Notes: generated from the letters alone by a model not told the origin. 63,067 nt of DNA from Candidatus Electronema sp. (GCA_026645415.1 JAPEVH010000066.1:1-63067), one strand, 5' to 3'. Positions 41,821-49,935 are shown, numbered from the stretch's first letter. Numbers and translations: made by a program.

Positions 41821-42816
41821 TCAGCCCCGCAAGCCTGCCTGAAGCTGGCGCAGGTATTCGCTGAAATCTCCCCAGAACACTTTGAACGAAACCACATCCA
41901 TGTAGCGGTTCAGATACGCCTGCTCCTCTGGCGAGGGCTGGAGCTGAAGGGCGCAGACGCTTTGCAGGCAGTACGAGCGGGTCTTAATCAGGCCGTAGAG
42001 CAGAGTGCGAAAATCCCAGTCTGCCAGCTCGTAACCAAGCAGGAGCAGGGAGGAATCATTGAGAGCCTGACGCAGGCGGTTGGGGATGAGGTGGCGGCCC
42101 CCGGCAATGTTGACCAGAAAGGCGAGATAGTCGTCCTCACTGAGCACCAGCGACTCAGGGCAGCGGTCGATACCGTGCAGATGGAAGACTAATGGTTCGA
42201 GCGCGGTGGGCTGCCAGTCATCGGCAAAGGGATCAGGCGCGGCAATGCGCGGATGCCAGCAGCAGACCCCGGTGCGCGGCTGCTTGCCAGCGGCGCGCAA
42301 CGCCTGCTCTAAAAAGCTGTGAAACGAGGTGGTCAAGTAAATGGGCAGATCAAAGCCCGCAAGGATGAGGAGCGGGTCTTCCTCTGGCGGGCCAAAGCGC
42401 GGCAAGCCCAAGTTGGCAGCCATTGTCGAGAAGTCGTGCGCGTCAAACTGCGCGTCTTCCTCCTCCAGCAGGCCGTGCAGGGCACCGCTGCGGTCAGCGG
42501 CTTCGGCCAGCTCCAGCAGCCTGCTTTTGGCAAAGTCGAGATACTCCCGCTTGACCCAATCCTCTGCCCCGGCCAGCTCGCGCATGACCGTGTTGTACTG
42601 GGCTGCTGCCGCGATGCTGGCAGCAGAAACCGCAGGCACGGCGTGGTGTTCCGTGTATGCCCGCGTCAGCTCCGCATGGCCGCCAAGGAGCAGGTTGTTG
42701 TGAACCCGGTTGCTGACAATGGGCAAGACCTTGCCGCTGCGCAGTTGTTCGAGAATAGCCTGCCGCCAGTCGCCGGGGGAGGGCTGCTGTTTCTTGCTGG
42801 TGGTGATGCGGGGCAT
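41821..42816 (-). CDS. SIR2-like domain protein (putative NADase effector)
   Basis: A 331-residue soluble protein. A degenerate Rossmann start is LRSGKVLPIVSNRVHNNLLLGG. The central LPIYLTTSFHSFLEQAL (about residue 160) corresponds to the TTNYDxxLExAL region of SIR2 conflict proteins. VFHLHGIDRCPESLVLSEDDYLAFL (about 208-232) holds the catalytic-type His, and LLLLGYELADWDFRTLL completes the fold. Bacterial SIR2 effectors deplete NAD+ on activation. Here the usual Asn of TTN is Ser, so activity needs testing. Next to two Uma2 genes and upstream of the nSTAND gene. Confidence 0.8.
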   Translation of the reverse strand: MPRITTSKKQQPSPGDWRQAILEQLRSGKVLPIVSNRVHNNLLLGGHAELTRAYTEHHAVPAVSAASIAAAAQYNTVMRELAGAEDWVKREYLDFAKSRLLELAEAADRSGALHGLLEEEDAQFDAHDFSTMAANLGLPRFGPPEEDPLLILAGFDLPIYLTTSFHSFLEQALRAAGKQPRTGVCCWHPRIAAPDPFADDWQPTALEPLVFHLHGIDRCPESLVLSEDDYLAFLVNIAGGRHLIPNRLRQALNDSSLLLLGYELADWDFRTLLYGLIKTRSYCLQSVCALQLQPSPEEQAYLNRYMDVVSFKVFWGDFSEYLRQLQAGLRG

Positions 42817-42825
42817 GAAGGCACC

Positions 42826-43416
42826 TCAAAGGATCAAACGATGTTCGCGGAACTGCACTCTCCTATAGACCTCGGCCAAAGGCAGCTCGCATTGGATTGA
42901 CTCCAGCACCAGCACATCCTGCATGTCTTGGTGAATGCTGTAAATCCATGTGCTGTTCTCCTGCCGGACAAAGCGTTCCACCTTGCAGCAGTGCTGCGCT
43001 ATCAAGATATACTCGGTCAGCGATGTGAGTAGCTGGTAATGAGAGAACTTGTCGCCTCGGTCGTATGCTTCCGTGCCGTCAGAGAGGATTTCAGCAAGAA
43101 GAACCGGGTTGAGCAGGACATCATTTTTCTTATCAGCGTAGTCCTCTTTGCCGCAGACAGCAACAATATCAGGGTAGGTGTATTTCCTGATCGCACTGAT
43201 CTTCACCTTCATATCGCTGGCAAAGACGCTGCATGGCCTGTCAATGAACTGATTGCCCAAAACTCGGATGATGTTGGCCGCAATCTGATTGTGCTCCCGG
43301 CTTGCGCCTGCCATTGCAAAGACCTCACCAGCAAAGTATTCATGCCGAACATCAGCCTCCCGTTCTCCAGCCAAGTATTCTTCAGGACTGATCTGCTGTG
43401 CTGCATACGCTTGCAT
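42826..43416 (-). CDS. Uma2-family (DUF820) putative endonuclease, second copy
   Basis: A 196-residue classical Uma2 protein: QQISPEEYLAGEREADVRHEYFAGEVFAMAGASREHNQIAANII, the SDMKVKI strand, YTYPDIVAVCG (Asp) and NPVLLAEILSDGTEAYDRGDKFSHYQLLTSLTEYILI (Glu, then the dimer helix). ATG 43416 is preceded by AGGGAGAT; the longer frame has no such site. It differs strongly from the 41255 paralogue, so this is not a recent duplicate. Ten bases separate it from the SIR2-like gene, suggesting co-expression. Confidence 0.9.
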   Translation of the reverse strand: MQAYAAQQISPEEYLAGEREADVRHEYFAGEVFAMAGASREHNQIAANIIRVLGNQFIDRPCSVFASDMKVKISAIRKYTYPDIVAVCGKEDYADKKNDVLLNPVLLAEILSDGTEAYDRGDKFSHYQLLTSLTEYILIAQHCCKVERFVRQENSTWIYSIHQDMQDVLVLESIQCELPLAEVYRRVQFREHRLIL

Positions 43417-43430
43417 GATAAATCTCCCTG

Positions 43431-44279
43431 TTAAGGTGTTGCCATAACCACCCGAAAGCCGCACCAAGCCAGCTTGCTGTTCTCCGCAGAAAAGCCTCGT
43501 GCGCTACAGCGGAGGTCTTGCGGCTGATCTCGGAAGCAGCCGCCCCGGTGAATGCGGAAGAGCGACGCGGCAGCAGGTGAACGGTCATCGCGTCCGTCCT
43601 GCTGAAAGGGATAGGCAAAGTCAGACTGCGCTGGGCTGCTGCCCCAGATGGTGCTTGTCCACTCGCGGACATTGCCGAGCATATCCACGCAACCATAAGG
43701 ACTTGCGCCGCTTGGAAAGGCCGTGACCGGCGCAGTCGAGGCAGAGCCGCAGTTGCAGCAGTCCTCCTGCCACTCATTGCCCCAAGGATAGAGACGGCCA
43801 TCGTTTGAACGAGCGGCCTTTTCCCACTCTGCCTCGCTGGGAAGGCGGTAAGCCCGGCTGCTTTCCGCACTCAGCCAAGCGCAGTAGGCCGCCGCATCAT
43901 GCCAGCTCACGCCGACCACTGGATGATCAAGCAGAGAGGCAGACGGTCTGCGCAGCAGCCAGCCTTTCGGTGCCTCATGTCCTGTGCTGCGGACAAAGAC
44001 CTCGTACTGCGCATTGGTGACAGGAACTTTGCTGATAAGAACAGCAGGTAGATCGACCTGATGCAGCGGGGTCTCGTGTGGCGGGATGCCTTGGTCAGGC
44101 TCGCTCCCCATTATGAAAGTACCTGCTGGGATTTCGATTAACTCTGGCTCATAGGCAAGGCGGGGCTTAGGCTTGGCCTTATCACCAGAATAAAGCGTAA
44201 GATTGCGGATGATAACATCGCCACTGCCAGAGACGATATTCCCGCTGCCGGAAATATCTTGGCGGACAGTGTCAGCCAT
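43431..44279 (-). CDS. FGE/SUMF1-fold protein with N-terminal Gly-rich module
   Basis: A 282-residue protein. Residues 1-30 hold VRQDISGSGNIVSGSGDVII, a short Gly-rich beta-turn module. The rest is the formylglycine-generating-enzyme/C-type-lectin-like fold: FIMGSEPDQGIPPHETPLHQVDL, PVTNAQYEVFV, HPVVGVSWHDAAAYCAWLSAES, YRLPSEAEWEKAARSNDGRLYPWGNEW, CVDMLGNVREWTSTIWG and FRIHRGGCFRDQ...GFRVV. The CxxxxC pair of true sulfatase-activating enzymes is not present, so it is probably a binding or non-canonical protein. The start codon overlaps the stop of the tiny upstream ORF. Confidence 0.88.
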   Translation of the reverse strand: MADTVRQDISGSGNIVSGSGDVIIRNLTLYSGDKAKPKPRLAYEPELIEIPAGTFIMGSEPDQGIPPHETPLHQVDLPAVLISKVPVTNAQYEVFVRSTGHEAPKGWLLRRPSASLLDHPVVGVSWHDAAAYCAWLSAESSRAYRLPSEAEWEKAARSNDGRLYPWGNEWQEDCCNCGSASTAPVTAFPSGASPYGCVDMLGNVREWTSTIWGSSPAQSDFAYPFQQDGRDDRSPAAASLFRIHRGGCFRDQPQDLRCSARGFSAENSKLAWCGFRVVMATP

Positions 44280-44377
44280 CAGAGCGTGATATTGATATCA
44301 CCGGCAGTCACATCGCCAGTACCGGCAATAACATGGCCCTTGCCGGTAATGTTTTGCTTAACTCTTTGCTGCCTCAC
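44279..44377 (-). CDS. tiny 32-residue Gly-rich module (possible frameshifted tail of the upstream gene)
   Basis: Starts at GTG 44377 and reads VRQQRVKQNITGKGHVIAGT then GDVTAGDINITL, ending in a TGA that shares its A with the ATG of the FGE-like gene (TGATG). It matches the N-terminal module of that gene residue by residue (QNITGKGHVIAGTGDV vs QDISGSGNIVSGSGDV). It overlaps the end of the 44358-44678 gene by 20 bases in another frame. A one-base shift in the AAGAGTTAAG run would fuse them into one ~130-residue protein. Either a frameshift or a coupled mini-protein. Confidence 0.6.
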   Translation of the reverse strand: MRQQRVKQNITGKGHVIAGTGDVTAGDINITL

Positions 44378-44678
44378 CGCTTGACTGCTCTTTAAGTGCG
44401 GCAAGAAGCTGCTGCGCTAGCTGATGCAGCTCCTGATCTTTGTCCGCCCCAGCCTCTGTGAGGGCTGCCTCCAACATCTGCCGCCGGGGAGCGGCCTCTG
44501 GCTTTTTGGTTACATAGTCAACCGCATCAATAACATCCTCCTGCTTGCCATAGCGGTCGTGAATGAGCTTCTTCAGCGCGGCCCAAGAATCCTTGACTGC
44601 CTCGGCAGCAACGTCCTTCAGGCTTTCCGCTGCGCCCAGCGCAACCGCCGCAGCTATAGTGGTAGTAACAGGTTCCAT
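44358..44678 (-). CDS. small helical protein at the head of the nSTAND/SIR2 cluster
   Basis: A 106-residue protein, MEPVTTTIAAAVALGAAESL then KDVAAEAVKDSWAALKKLIHDRYGKQEDVIDAVDYVTKKPEAAPRRQMLEAALTEAGADKDQELHQLAQQLLAAL. It has an amphipathic Ala-rich first helix followed by at least three more helices. From memory, proteins of this pattern occur beside STAND and WD40 genes, often with a Gly-rich tail in the same chain, which here is in the next frame. The function is unknown; it may be an adaptor or a membrane-active helix bundle. I use ATG 44678; the longer frame adds an unlikely leader. Confidence 0.7.
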   Translation of the reverse strand: MEPVTTTIAAAVALGAAESLKDVAAEAVKDSWAALKKLIHDRYGKQEDVIDAVDYVTKKPEAAPRRQMLEAALTEAGADKDQELHQLAQQLLAALKEQSSGEAAKS

Positions 44679-44757
44679 AATGTCTTGTAGGTTGTTGAAA
44701 TGGTTATGTCCCGTTTCCTGCATTGTGACAGAGTTGCTGTTTGCCTGTCAAGAAGCC

Positions 44758-45819
44758 TTAAACAGCCATGCTTTTTTCTGCCAACAAGCCACAGGCAGCG
44801 GAGATGTCTGCGCCACGACTTTTTCTAATAAAGACCGTGTAGTGTTCGTTCATAAGGATTTGCTGAAAGCGGAGCAGGCGTTCAAAGGGTGGGCTAGAAT
44901 AGTTCAGGCCACCGCCCTCATTCATAGCCAGCAGATTGATTTTGCAAGGTACGCCCCGCAGGAGAGCCGCCAGCTTGCGGGCATCTGCATCTGAATCATT
45001 GATACCTTGGAACAGGGTGTACTCAAACATGATCCGCTGTCGCTTCTTGCCGGAATAGTTTTTGCACGCTGTCAGCAGTTCTTCAATGGGCCAGCGGTCA
45101 TTGACTGGCATCAGGCTGCTGCGGGTGGCGTTATCTGCTGCATGAAGGGACACCGCCAGATTGACCGTACTGCTTCTGCCCAGTTCCAGCATTTGAGGTA
45201 CCAAGCCACAGGTAGAGACCGTGATCTTGCGGGCCGAGAAGTCCAGCCCACGCTGTTCGGTAAGGATGGATAGTGACCCTAGTAGGTTATCAAAGTTGGC
45301 CAGCGGTTCGCCCATGCCCATGAAAACCAGATTGGTTAGGCCGAGCTGTAGTCCTTCATTATCGCCAGCATTCTCCAGCAGCCAGTCGCGTACTGCACAG
45401 ATCTGGTTGACGATCTCTGCCCGGCTAAGGTTGCGGCGAAAGCCCATCTGCCCGGTTAGACAGAAGCGACACTGCATAGCGCAACCAACCTGCGAAGAGA
45501 CGCAGAGTGTGTTCCGGTCTTCCTCTGGAATCAACACTGATTCAATCATCAGGCCGTCTTCCAAGCGGAAGCCGAACTTAACTGCTCCGTCCTTTGATAC
45601 TTCTGTCACCGGCTCGCTAAAATTGCTCATGCAGGCGCGTTCAGCCAACACTGCGCGGAACTCTTTAGCCAAGTCAGTCATCTGGGAAAAGTCCGTGATG
45701 CCGAGCCGGTAAATCCACGGTAAGAGCTGGCGGCCTCGGAAGGCTGGCTGGCCCAGCGAAAGAACATATTCAACTAACTCGTCTTGAGTTAGGTTTTTCA
45801 GATCAGTTTGTTGGTGCAT
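44758..45819 (-). CDS. rlmN: 23S rRNA A2503/tRNA A37 C2-methyltransferase RlmN
   Basis: Radical-SAM enzyme of 353 residues methylating C2 of A2503 in 23S rRNA and A37 in some tRNAs. It has the CxxxCxxC cluster motif in SSQVGCAMQCRFCLTGQMG (Cys near 111, 115, 118), GMGEPLANFDN, the STCGLVPQM region with a catalytic-type Cys, and FIRKSRGADISAACGLL at the end holding the other catalytic Cys. The N-terminal QPAFRGRQLLPWIY helix region is normal. It follows the MFS gene by 51 bases on the same strand. Confidence 0.96.
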   Translation of the reverse strand: MHQQTDLKNLTQDELVEYVLSLGQPAFRGRQLLPWIYRLGITDFSQMTDLAKEFRAVLAERACMSNFSEPVTEVSKDGAVKFGFRLEDGLMIESVLIPEEDRNTLCVSSQVGCAMQCRFCLTGQMGFRRNLSRAEIVNQICAVRDWLLENAGDNEGLQLGLTNLVFMGMGEPLANFDNLLGSLSILTEQRGLDFSARKITVSTCGLVPQMLELGRSSTVNLAVSLHAADNATRSSLMPVNDRWPIEELLTACKNYSGKKRQRIMFEYTLFQGINDSDADARKLAALLRGVPCKINLLAMNEGGGLNYSSPPFERLLRFQQILMNEHYTVFIRKSRGADISAACGLLAEKSMAV

Positions 45820-45870
45820 GTATTTTCAAGGTCATAACAAGAGAATCTTTCTGCTTTCTGAAAACAACTT

Positions 45871-47172
45871 TCAGGCTTTGTAGGAAGCTCCATCGAGCCA
45901 ACGCAGATATAACATCCAGCCGATGCCGGGCACAATAAAAAGCAAAGCTAAGGTCAGCACAATGTTGCGGGGATCAACGCCGATATCCATTGCTAAACCA
46001 GTCAGCCAAGTAGATGTACTGAGCACCAAGGTGAGCATAACCATTTCCGTAGAAAAGACGCGCCCACGGAAGCGATCTTCAACGCTCCGGTGAATCAAGT
46101 TGGTGCTGAAAACCCATTGCACTGAGCCGCCAATATGTCCCAAGAATACCCAGAAGGCAGCCCAGTACATGTTCGGGGCCTGACTGAAAAGGGTATAAGC
46201 CAGCGCAGAAAAGAAAAACGCCCGGCCTATGAGTCGCCGCATGGTCACGGTATTTTCACCAAAAAGCCGCCACGCAAGGATCGGGCCAACAGCAGCACCC
46301 AAGCCGCGCATGGAAAAAAGAATGCCGCTCAGTTCGCCCTGCCCTCCTGCACCTGCGCCTTTGGCAAAGACCTGCTCACCAAAAACAGCAAGCATGACCA
46401 AGATGCCACCGGACAAGGCCCAGCCACTTTTGACCAAGAGTAAGGCAGTAATTTTCGGCTGCGACAGGACATAAGCAAAGCCTTCCTTGAGATCATGCCA
46501 ACCAATGACCTGTTCCCAAGAAAAGGTGTTTTCCGGCCTTTTCTCTCGTCGTGGTAGGTACACAAAATACATGAAAGCTGCTGAAAGCAGAAAGCTGCAA
46601 CTGTCGCCAAGAATGGCGGCCCGCCAGCCAAGGTAGGCAGTGAAAAAGCCACCCAAGGCCGCACCTACAGCCAGCATGACTGACCAAGACGCGCCAGAAA
46701 GACCATTAACAAGACTTAGTTCCTCTTTACTGCAAAGATTAGGAATTGAGGCTTGCCGAGCTGGGTGCGAGAAAGTCCAGATGCTTTCTTGCGTAAAGGC
46801 AATGAGATAGATTAACCAAACTTGAGACGGCTCACGAACAAACAAATATCCTAAGACCAAAACCGCACGGCTGAGGTCACAGCCAAGAAGAATCGCTTTC
46901 CGGCTATAGCGGTCAGCAATTACACCCGCAGCGGGACCAATAATCGCGGGGGCGAGATGCTTGGCAATCAGAAACCAGCTCACTGCTTGGCCGGAGCCAG
47001 TCAGCTCGCCAAGGAGAACGAAAATAGCAATGTAGTTGAACCAGTCGCCGATCTGACTGATGCAGCTTCCTAGCCAATAGCGGCGATAATTCGCATTGAA
47101 ACGAAGTAGGCTAACATACGAGGAAAGATGGCCAGCAGTATATGTTCTCTTTGAGATATTTTCTTTACCCAT
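45871..47172 (-). CDS. major facilitator superfamily transporter (MFS_3/enterobactin-exporter-like)
   Basis: A 433-residue membrane protein with about 12 helices: LLRFNANYRRYWLGSCISQIGDWFNYIAIF, the loop GVIADRYSRKAILLGCDLSRAVLVLGYLF (MFS motif A) and FTQESIWTFSHPARQASIPNL with LVNGLSGASWSVMLAVGAALGGF. This pattern fits MFS_3-type efflux proteins. The substrate is unknown. The start lies nine bases after the asnB stop, so it is in an operon with asnB and probably rlmN. A loop KGAGAGGQGELSG is unusual but harmless. Confidence 0.9.
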   Translation of the reverse strand: MGKENISKRTYTAGHLSSYVSLLRFNANYRRYWLGSCISQIGDWFNYIAIFVLLGELTGSGQAVSWFLIAKHLAPAIIGPAAGVIADRYSRKAILLGCDLSRAVLVLGYLFVREPSQVWLIYLIAFTQESIWTFSHPARQASIPNLCSKEELSLVNGLSGASWSVMLAVGAALGGFFTAYLGWRAAILGDSCSFLLSAAFMYFVYLPRREKRPENTFSWEQVIGWHDLKEGFAYVLSQPKITALLLVKSGWALSGGILVMLAVFGEQVFAKGAGAGGQGELSGILFSMRGLGAAVGPILAWRLFGENTVTMRRLIGRAFFFSALAYTLFSQAPNMYWAAFWVFLGHIGGSVQWVFSTNLIHRSVEDRFRGRVFSTEMVMLTLVLSTSTWLTGLAMDIGVDPRNIVLTLALLFIVPGIGWMLYLRWLDGASYKA

Positions 47173-47181
47173 ACTCTTGTT

Positions 47182-49035
47182 TTAACTACTCATGCCGCTG
47201 CCTCGCCAAAGCAAGTAGATATAGAGCGACCAGAGTCGGTAGCCATGATCCCGTGCTCCTTGGCGATGCTGCGCCAACAGTTGCAGTGCTTCAGCTTGAT
47301 TGATGGGGCCGCTGTCTTTGGCTAACAGCTCTTCAAATTCCCGGCCTAGGTCTTGGCGGAACCAGTCGTGAATAGGCACACCAAAACCCTGTTTGCGCCG
47401 ATTCCAGATCGTATCAGGCAGGAGATCACCAGCAGCTTGGCGAAGCATCTTCTTGCCACTCAAACCAGAGCGGTGCCAACTTCTGGGCAGGGAAAAGGCA
47501 AGTTCTACTACATCGCGGTCCAAGAAGGGCGCACGGGCTTCTAAAGCCCAGCACATTGAGGCGCGATCAACCTTGACCAAAATATCCTGCGGCAGATAAA
47601 TAAGCGCATCTGCGGCCATCATCCGCTGGATGTCGTCAGCATTTGCCTTTTCTGGTATAGGTGGGGGCTGATGCCCATTGCCAACCAAATCCGGGAAAAG
47701 AAGCTGCTGTTGCGCTTTAGGATAAAGTACTGGCGCAAAGTAGGGGGTTTCATCCTCAAGCCGGTTGACTATATCTTGAAACAGATGTGCTTTCTTAATC
47801 AATGAGCGGCTGTGGTGGGCCATCGGCTCTGGCAGAGCACGAATTAGTTTTGCCGCCCCAGAACGCAGCGGTTTGGGTAGGCTAAGATACCAGCGCAGGA
47901 TAGAGCGAGCCTGATACCGCTGATAGCCGCTGAACAGCTCGTCACCACCATCGCCGGACAGAGCGACCTTGACTTTAGAAGCGGCAAGCTGAGAAACCAT
48001 CGAGGTGGGCAAGATAGAAGAATCCGCAAAAGGCTGGCCCACATTGTTGAGAATCAGGCTAGTCAAATGCGCTCGATCCCAAGTTTCAAGCACCTTGATA
48101 TGATGATCTGTACCGAGTTTACTCGCAATCTGGGCAGCAAATTCGCGCTCATCATAGGAACGCTCCTCAAAGCCAATGGTAAAGGTCTTTGGGCGCACGC
48201 CCAGCTCAGTACACATGATTGAAACTACGAGCGAGGAATCCACACCCCCAGAGAGAAAGGCTCCAACCTCGACATCTGCAACCATTCGCCGCCGTACTGC
48301 CCGCACCAGCCTGCTGCGTAGCTCGGTGGCTGCATCCTCTTGGCTGCCTGCAAAGCTGCGCAGTTGCAGAGACCAGTAGGGCCGCTCACTGTAGGGCTTA
48401 CCCAGCGACCATTCTAACAGATGACCGGGCAGGATTTCTTTTACGTTTTGATAGGCAGTGGTTCCGGGTAAGTAGTAGCCGTGGCGGAAGAAGTCTGCAC
48501 TAGAGTTCAGGTCTTCGAGCCAAGGTCTTCCGACTAGCTTACGCAAGGCAGGAAGCTCAGAGGCGCAGGCTAGGAAACTGTTGTCTGCCTGATAATAAAG
48601 CGGCTTCTTGCCCATTCGGTCACGGCAGAGCAAAAGCTGTTTTTCTTGCTCATCCCAAAGAGCAAAGGCCCACATGCCTTCCATTCGATCAATAAAGGCG
48701 GTGCCGCGCAGTATCAGGCCAGCCAGCAAAACCTCGGTATCACCGTTGGTCTGGAACTGCCATTCCCCTTCCAAGTCTGGCCGCAGCTCTTGGTAGTTAT
48801 AAATTTCACCGTTAAAGCTCAGGGCATAGCGGCCATTCAAGCTCATCATGGGCTGCTTGCTGCCTGCTTGGTCAATGATCGACAGGCGACGATGGCCGAT
48901 ACTAATGCCCCCTCCTAGCCAAAGGCCGACATCGTCTGGCCCTCGATGCTGCTGGGCAGTTAGAGCCGCCTGCATTCTGGTCTGAAGTTCATCAGCGGAA
49001 ATTTGGTCGTTATAAAGCAGAGCTATGCCGCACAT
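47182..49035 (-). CDS. asnB: glutamine-hydrolysing asparagine synthase
   Basis: A 617-residue two-domain amidotransferase. The N-terminal class II glutaminase begins MCGIALLYND with Cys2 nucleophile and contains LWLGGGISIGHRRLSIID and LSFNGEIYNYQELR. The synthetase domain has the PP-loop AFLSGGVDSSLVVSIM, FTIGFEERSYDEREFAAQIA, LSGDGGDELFSGYQRY and YLPQDILVKVDRASMCWALEARAPFLD. It forms asparagine from aspartate, glutamine and ATP; close relatives also act in polysaccharide or peptide modification. Ribosome-binding site AAGGAG lies before ATG 49035. Confidence 0.94.
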   Translation of the reverse strand: MCGIALLYNDQISADELQTRMQAALTAQQHRGPDDVGLWLGGGISIGHRRLSIIDQAGSKQPMMSLNGRYALSFNGEIYNYQELRPDLEGEWQFQTNGDTEVLLAGLILRGTAFIDRMEGMWAFALWDEQEKQLLLCRDRMGKKPLYYQADNSFLACASELPALRKLVGRPWLEDLNSSADFFRHGYYLPGTTAYQNVKEILPGHLLEWSLGKPYSERPYWSLQLRSFAGSQEDAATELRSRLVRAVRRRMVADVEVGAFLSGGVDSSLVVSIMCTELGVRPKTFTIGFEERSYDEREFAAQIASKLGTDHHIKVLETWDRAHLTSLILNNVGQPFADSSILPTSMVSQLAASKVKVALSGDGGDELFSGYQRYQARSILRWYLSLPKPLRSGAAKLIRALPEPMAHHSRSLIKKAHLFQDIVNRLEDETPYFAPVLYPKAQQQLLFPDLVGNGHQPPPIPEKANADDIQRMMAADALIYLPQDILVKVDRASMCWALEARAPFLDRDVVELAFSLPRSWHRSGLSGKKMLRQAAGDLLPDTIWNRRKQGFGVPIHDWFRQDLGREFEELLAKDSGPINQAEALQLLAQHRQGARDHGYRLWSLYIYLLWRGSGMSS

Positions 49036-49111
49036 GGTCTTGCTCCTTGAGGATAAAAGTGGCCATCGTATTTAATTTTCTACTGCTTCTGATACATGAT
49101 ACAACATTATG

Positions 49112-49146
49112 GCCGCACCGGAAAAACGAATGGTGCGGCTTTTTTT
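49112..49146 (+). terminator. terminator-like hairpin oriented on the plus strand, orphan
   Basis: GCCGCACC (49112-49119), a 12-base loop and GGTGCGGC (49132-49139) are followed by seven T on the plus strand. Both flanking genes (asnB, dapB-like) are on the minus strand, where no T-run follows. It has no obvious plus-strand gene to terminate. Confidence 0.65.
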
Positions 49147-49155
49147 GAGCAACGT

Positions 49156-49935
49156 CTATCCCTCTGTTAAACCGCTTGGGCTGTTGGACAGGCTAAAGTA
49201 AGGGAGTAAAAGATCCTCCATACTGTAAAAACCTGCTGGTTTGTCCTTCAGATTATCTACTGCAAACAGGATGCCATTGCCAAAGGCTTCGCGGGTGATT
49301 GACTCATGCCGCAGGCGAACCGTTTGATAAGGAAAGCCAAACAGCATCTCATGTACTCCAATGATACCACCTGCCCGAACAGACTTAATATCTTCCTCTG
49401 GCAGGTCTAAGGTCCGAGCAATAATCTTGGCAGTACCAGACACTTCTTTTTTGTCTCGAAAATGCTCTTCAAGAATCTCAATATCTGTGTACGGAGCAAT
49501 GTTCTTTAGTATTTTTGCAGCAAGAAGCAGGAAGTTAATGCCTATCGTAATATTGGGAGAGTGCATAACCACTGTTCGTTCAGCTAACTTGTGAAGCCGT
49601 GCCAATGTGGCTTCTGGATAATTTGAAATAGCACTGATAATCGTCACCCCAAGATCAGCAGCGGCTTCAGCATAATAGTCGAGTCCATCTTCAGAGGAAA
49701 AGTCAATAATTGCATCAACTGGAAATCTGTGCAGCAGTTCCGCAGCGGTGAACTCATCCTTTGAGTAAATAAGGCCTGGTTCCTCTGATTCAACACCCAG
49801 AAATTCAGGGACAGAGCGATGCTCTAGCTTATGGGAGCGGCGTAAGACCCATTGCAGATTAGTGCGTTTCGATTCAAGCAGTACAGAAGCGACAGCCTTA
49901 CCTGTCTTGCCAAAGCCAATAATGCCGACTTTCAT
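49156..49935 (-). CDS. dapB: dihydrodipicolinate (tetrahydrodipicolinate) reductase, DapB-like, divergent
   Basis: A 259-residue NAD(P)H oxidoreductase with the dinucleotide loop VGIIGFGKTGKAVASVLL (residues 3-20), AIIDFSSEDGLDYYAEAAADLGVTIISAISNY and MHSPNITIGINFLLLAAKIL. These match DapB of the lysine/diaminopimelate route. The catalytic segment normally reads EHHxxxKxDAPSGTA; here it is EEHFRDKKEVSGTAKI, with one His replaced and the DAP changed. It may be a divergent DapB or a related imine/ketone reductase. It has a strong AAGGAGG site before ATG 49935. Confidence 0.8.
   Translation of the reverse strand: MKVGIIGFGKTGKAVASVLLESKRTNLQWVLRRSHKLEHRSVPEFLGVESEEPGLIYSKDEFTAAELLHRFPVDAIIDFSSEDGLDYYAEAAADLGVTIISAISNYPEATLARLHKLAERTVVMHSPNITIGINFLLLAAKILKNIAPYTDIEILEEHFRDKKEVSGTAKIIARTLDLPEEDIKSVRAGGIIGVHEMLFGFPYQTVRLRHESITREAFGNGILFAVDNLKDKPAGFYSMEDLLLPYFSLSNSPSGLTEG

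Noticed and set aside
43431-44279. FGE-fold protein as target of a diversity-generating retroelement
   Set aside because: No reverse transcriptase gene or template repeat was seen in the window and the C-terminal codons are not enriched for the AAY pattern.
43431-44279. Active sulfatase-maturation enzyme
   Set aside because: The CxxxxC catalytic pair is not visible and no sulfatase gene lies nearby.
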